Assembly: GCA_002452215.1 (NCBI GenBank)
Contig: DKCO01000057.1
Coordinates: forward strand, 1 to 50,525
DNA length: 50,525 nt
Direction of reading: 5' to 3'
Origin: Spirochaetales bacterium UBA6872
GTDB lineage: Bacteria > Spirochaetota > Spirochaetia > Sphaerochaetales > Sphaerochaetaceae
Both the position numbers and the translations under genes were made by a program. Numbering within the stretch: the first letter of the stretch is position 1; each line of letters opens with the position of its first letter. Below are positions 50,375-50,525 of this stretch, piece by piece. The notes beneath the pieces are model-generated. The model worked only from the letters and a program-made list of their open reading frames with translations, had not been told where the DNA came from and searched no databases.

Positions 50375-50525
50375 CTACTTTCCAATTGCCATGATCTGTT
50401 CTTTAGTCAGGCCAGAGATTTTAGAAACCAGATCATAAGACATGCCATTTTCAAGCATTGCACTCACAAGCGTGTCTCTGCTTTTTTCAAAGCCTATTTT
50501 CTCGCCTTCCTTGTACTCGGAAAGC
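50375..50525 (-). CDS. Rpn/PD-(D/E)XK nuclease-family transposase, 3' end only
   Basis: The window edge cuts this gene; the last 49 codons and TAG are visible. The reading EYKEGEKIGFEKSRDTLV followed by MLENGMSYDLVSKISGLT and EQIMAIGK is the C-terminal degenerate helix-turn-helix tail seen in Rpn (YhgA-like) recombination-promoting nucleases, often present in many near-identical copies. The nuclease core would be beyond 50525. Confidence 0.75.
   Translation of the reverse strand, partial: LSEYKEGEKIGFEKSRDTLVSAMLENGMSYDLVSKISGLTKEQIMAIGK

Noticed and set aside
1..50525. CRISPR array, prophage or complete insertion sequence
   Set aside because: No regularly spaced direct repeats, phage structural genes or terminal repeats around a transposase are seen; only the Rpn fragment at the edge is mobile-like.

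Overview
This window comes from a low-GC (roughly 40% by eye), gene-dense bacterial chromosome. Several things point to a diderm with an outer membrane, and host-associated Spirochaetota (Sphaerochaeta/Treponema-like) is my best guess. The evidence is a patatin fused to an outer-membrane barrel, a small beta-barrel protein with a signal peptide, a lipoprotein, classical TTGACA/TATAAT promoters and tRNA genes without encoded CCA. The taxonomic call is inference; no rRNA is present.

Layout. 1-9240: tRNA-Ser, an M28 peptidase, a YigZ-family protein, an aldo/keto reductase, a membrane zinc-ribbon NUDIX protein, a Gfo/Idh oxidoreductase, deoC coupled to an enlarged thymidine-kinase-like gene, an orphan trpB divergent from rpsD, and a strongly structured candidate RNA after rpsD. 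9256-20312: a lipoprotein, an FnIII protein with topA, a methyltransferase, lemA-DUF2207-aldo/keto reductase, and mnmA-nagB. 20370-33266: a YolD/Y-family polymerase pair, glycerophosphodiesterase and a SPOUT methyltransferase; an AI-2E-type permease; a def-fmt-patatin barrel-radical SAM-fumarase series; a HAD nucleotidase; DUF308; and a cation diffusion facilitator.

33450-41226: a complete histidine operon in the enteric order hisGDCBHAF(IE), with bifunctional HisB and HisIE. It ends in a pentapeptide-repeat gene. It is preceded by a newly read His-rich leader peptide (5 His in 15 codons) and a complete set of mutually exclusive hairpins ending in a terminator, which is a textbook attenuator. 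41326-50231: carbohydrate genes (GH36 alpha-galactosidase with gpsA, an uncharacterised divergent gene, a cytosolic GH28 polygalacturonase divergent from a sugar isomerase), a small outer-membrane protein, tRNA-Cys and an NAD(P)H/FAD oxidoreductase. The window closes with the 3' end of an Rpn-type nuclease gene.

The most striking system-level signal is in the translation starts. About a dozen genes that open transcription units have no Shine-Dalgarno sequence. Instead a -10 box lies 6-9 nt before the ATG, often with a good -35 at 17 nt, so transcription would begin at or next to the start codon. This predicts widespread leaderless mRNAs alongside normal SD-led genes (rpsD, topA, deoC, lemA, hisG).
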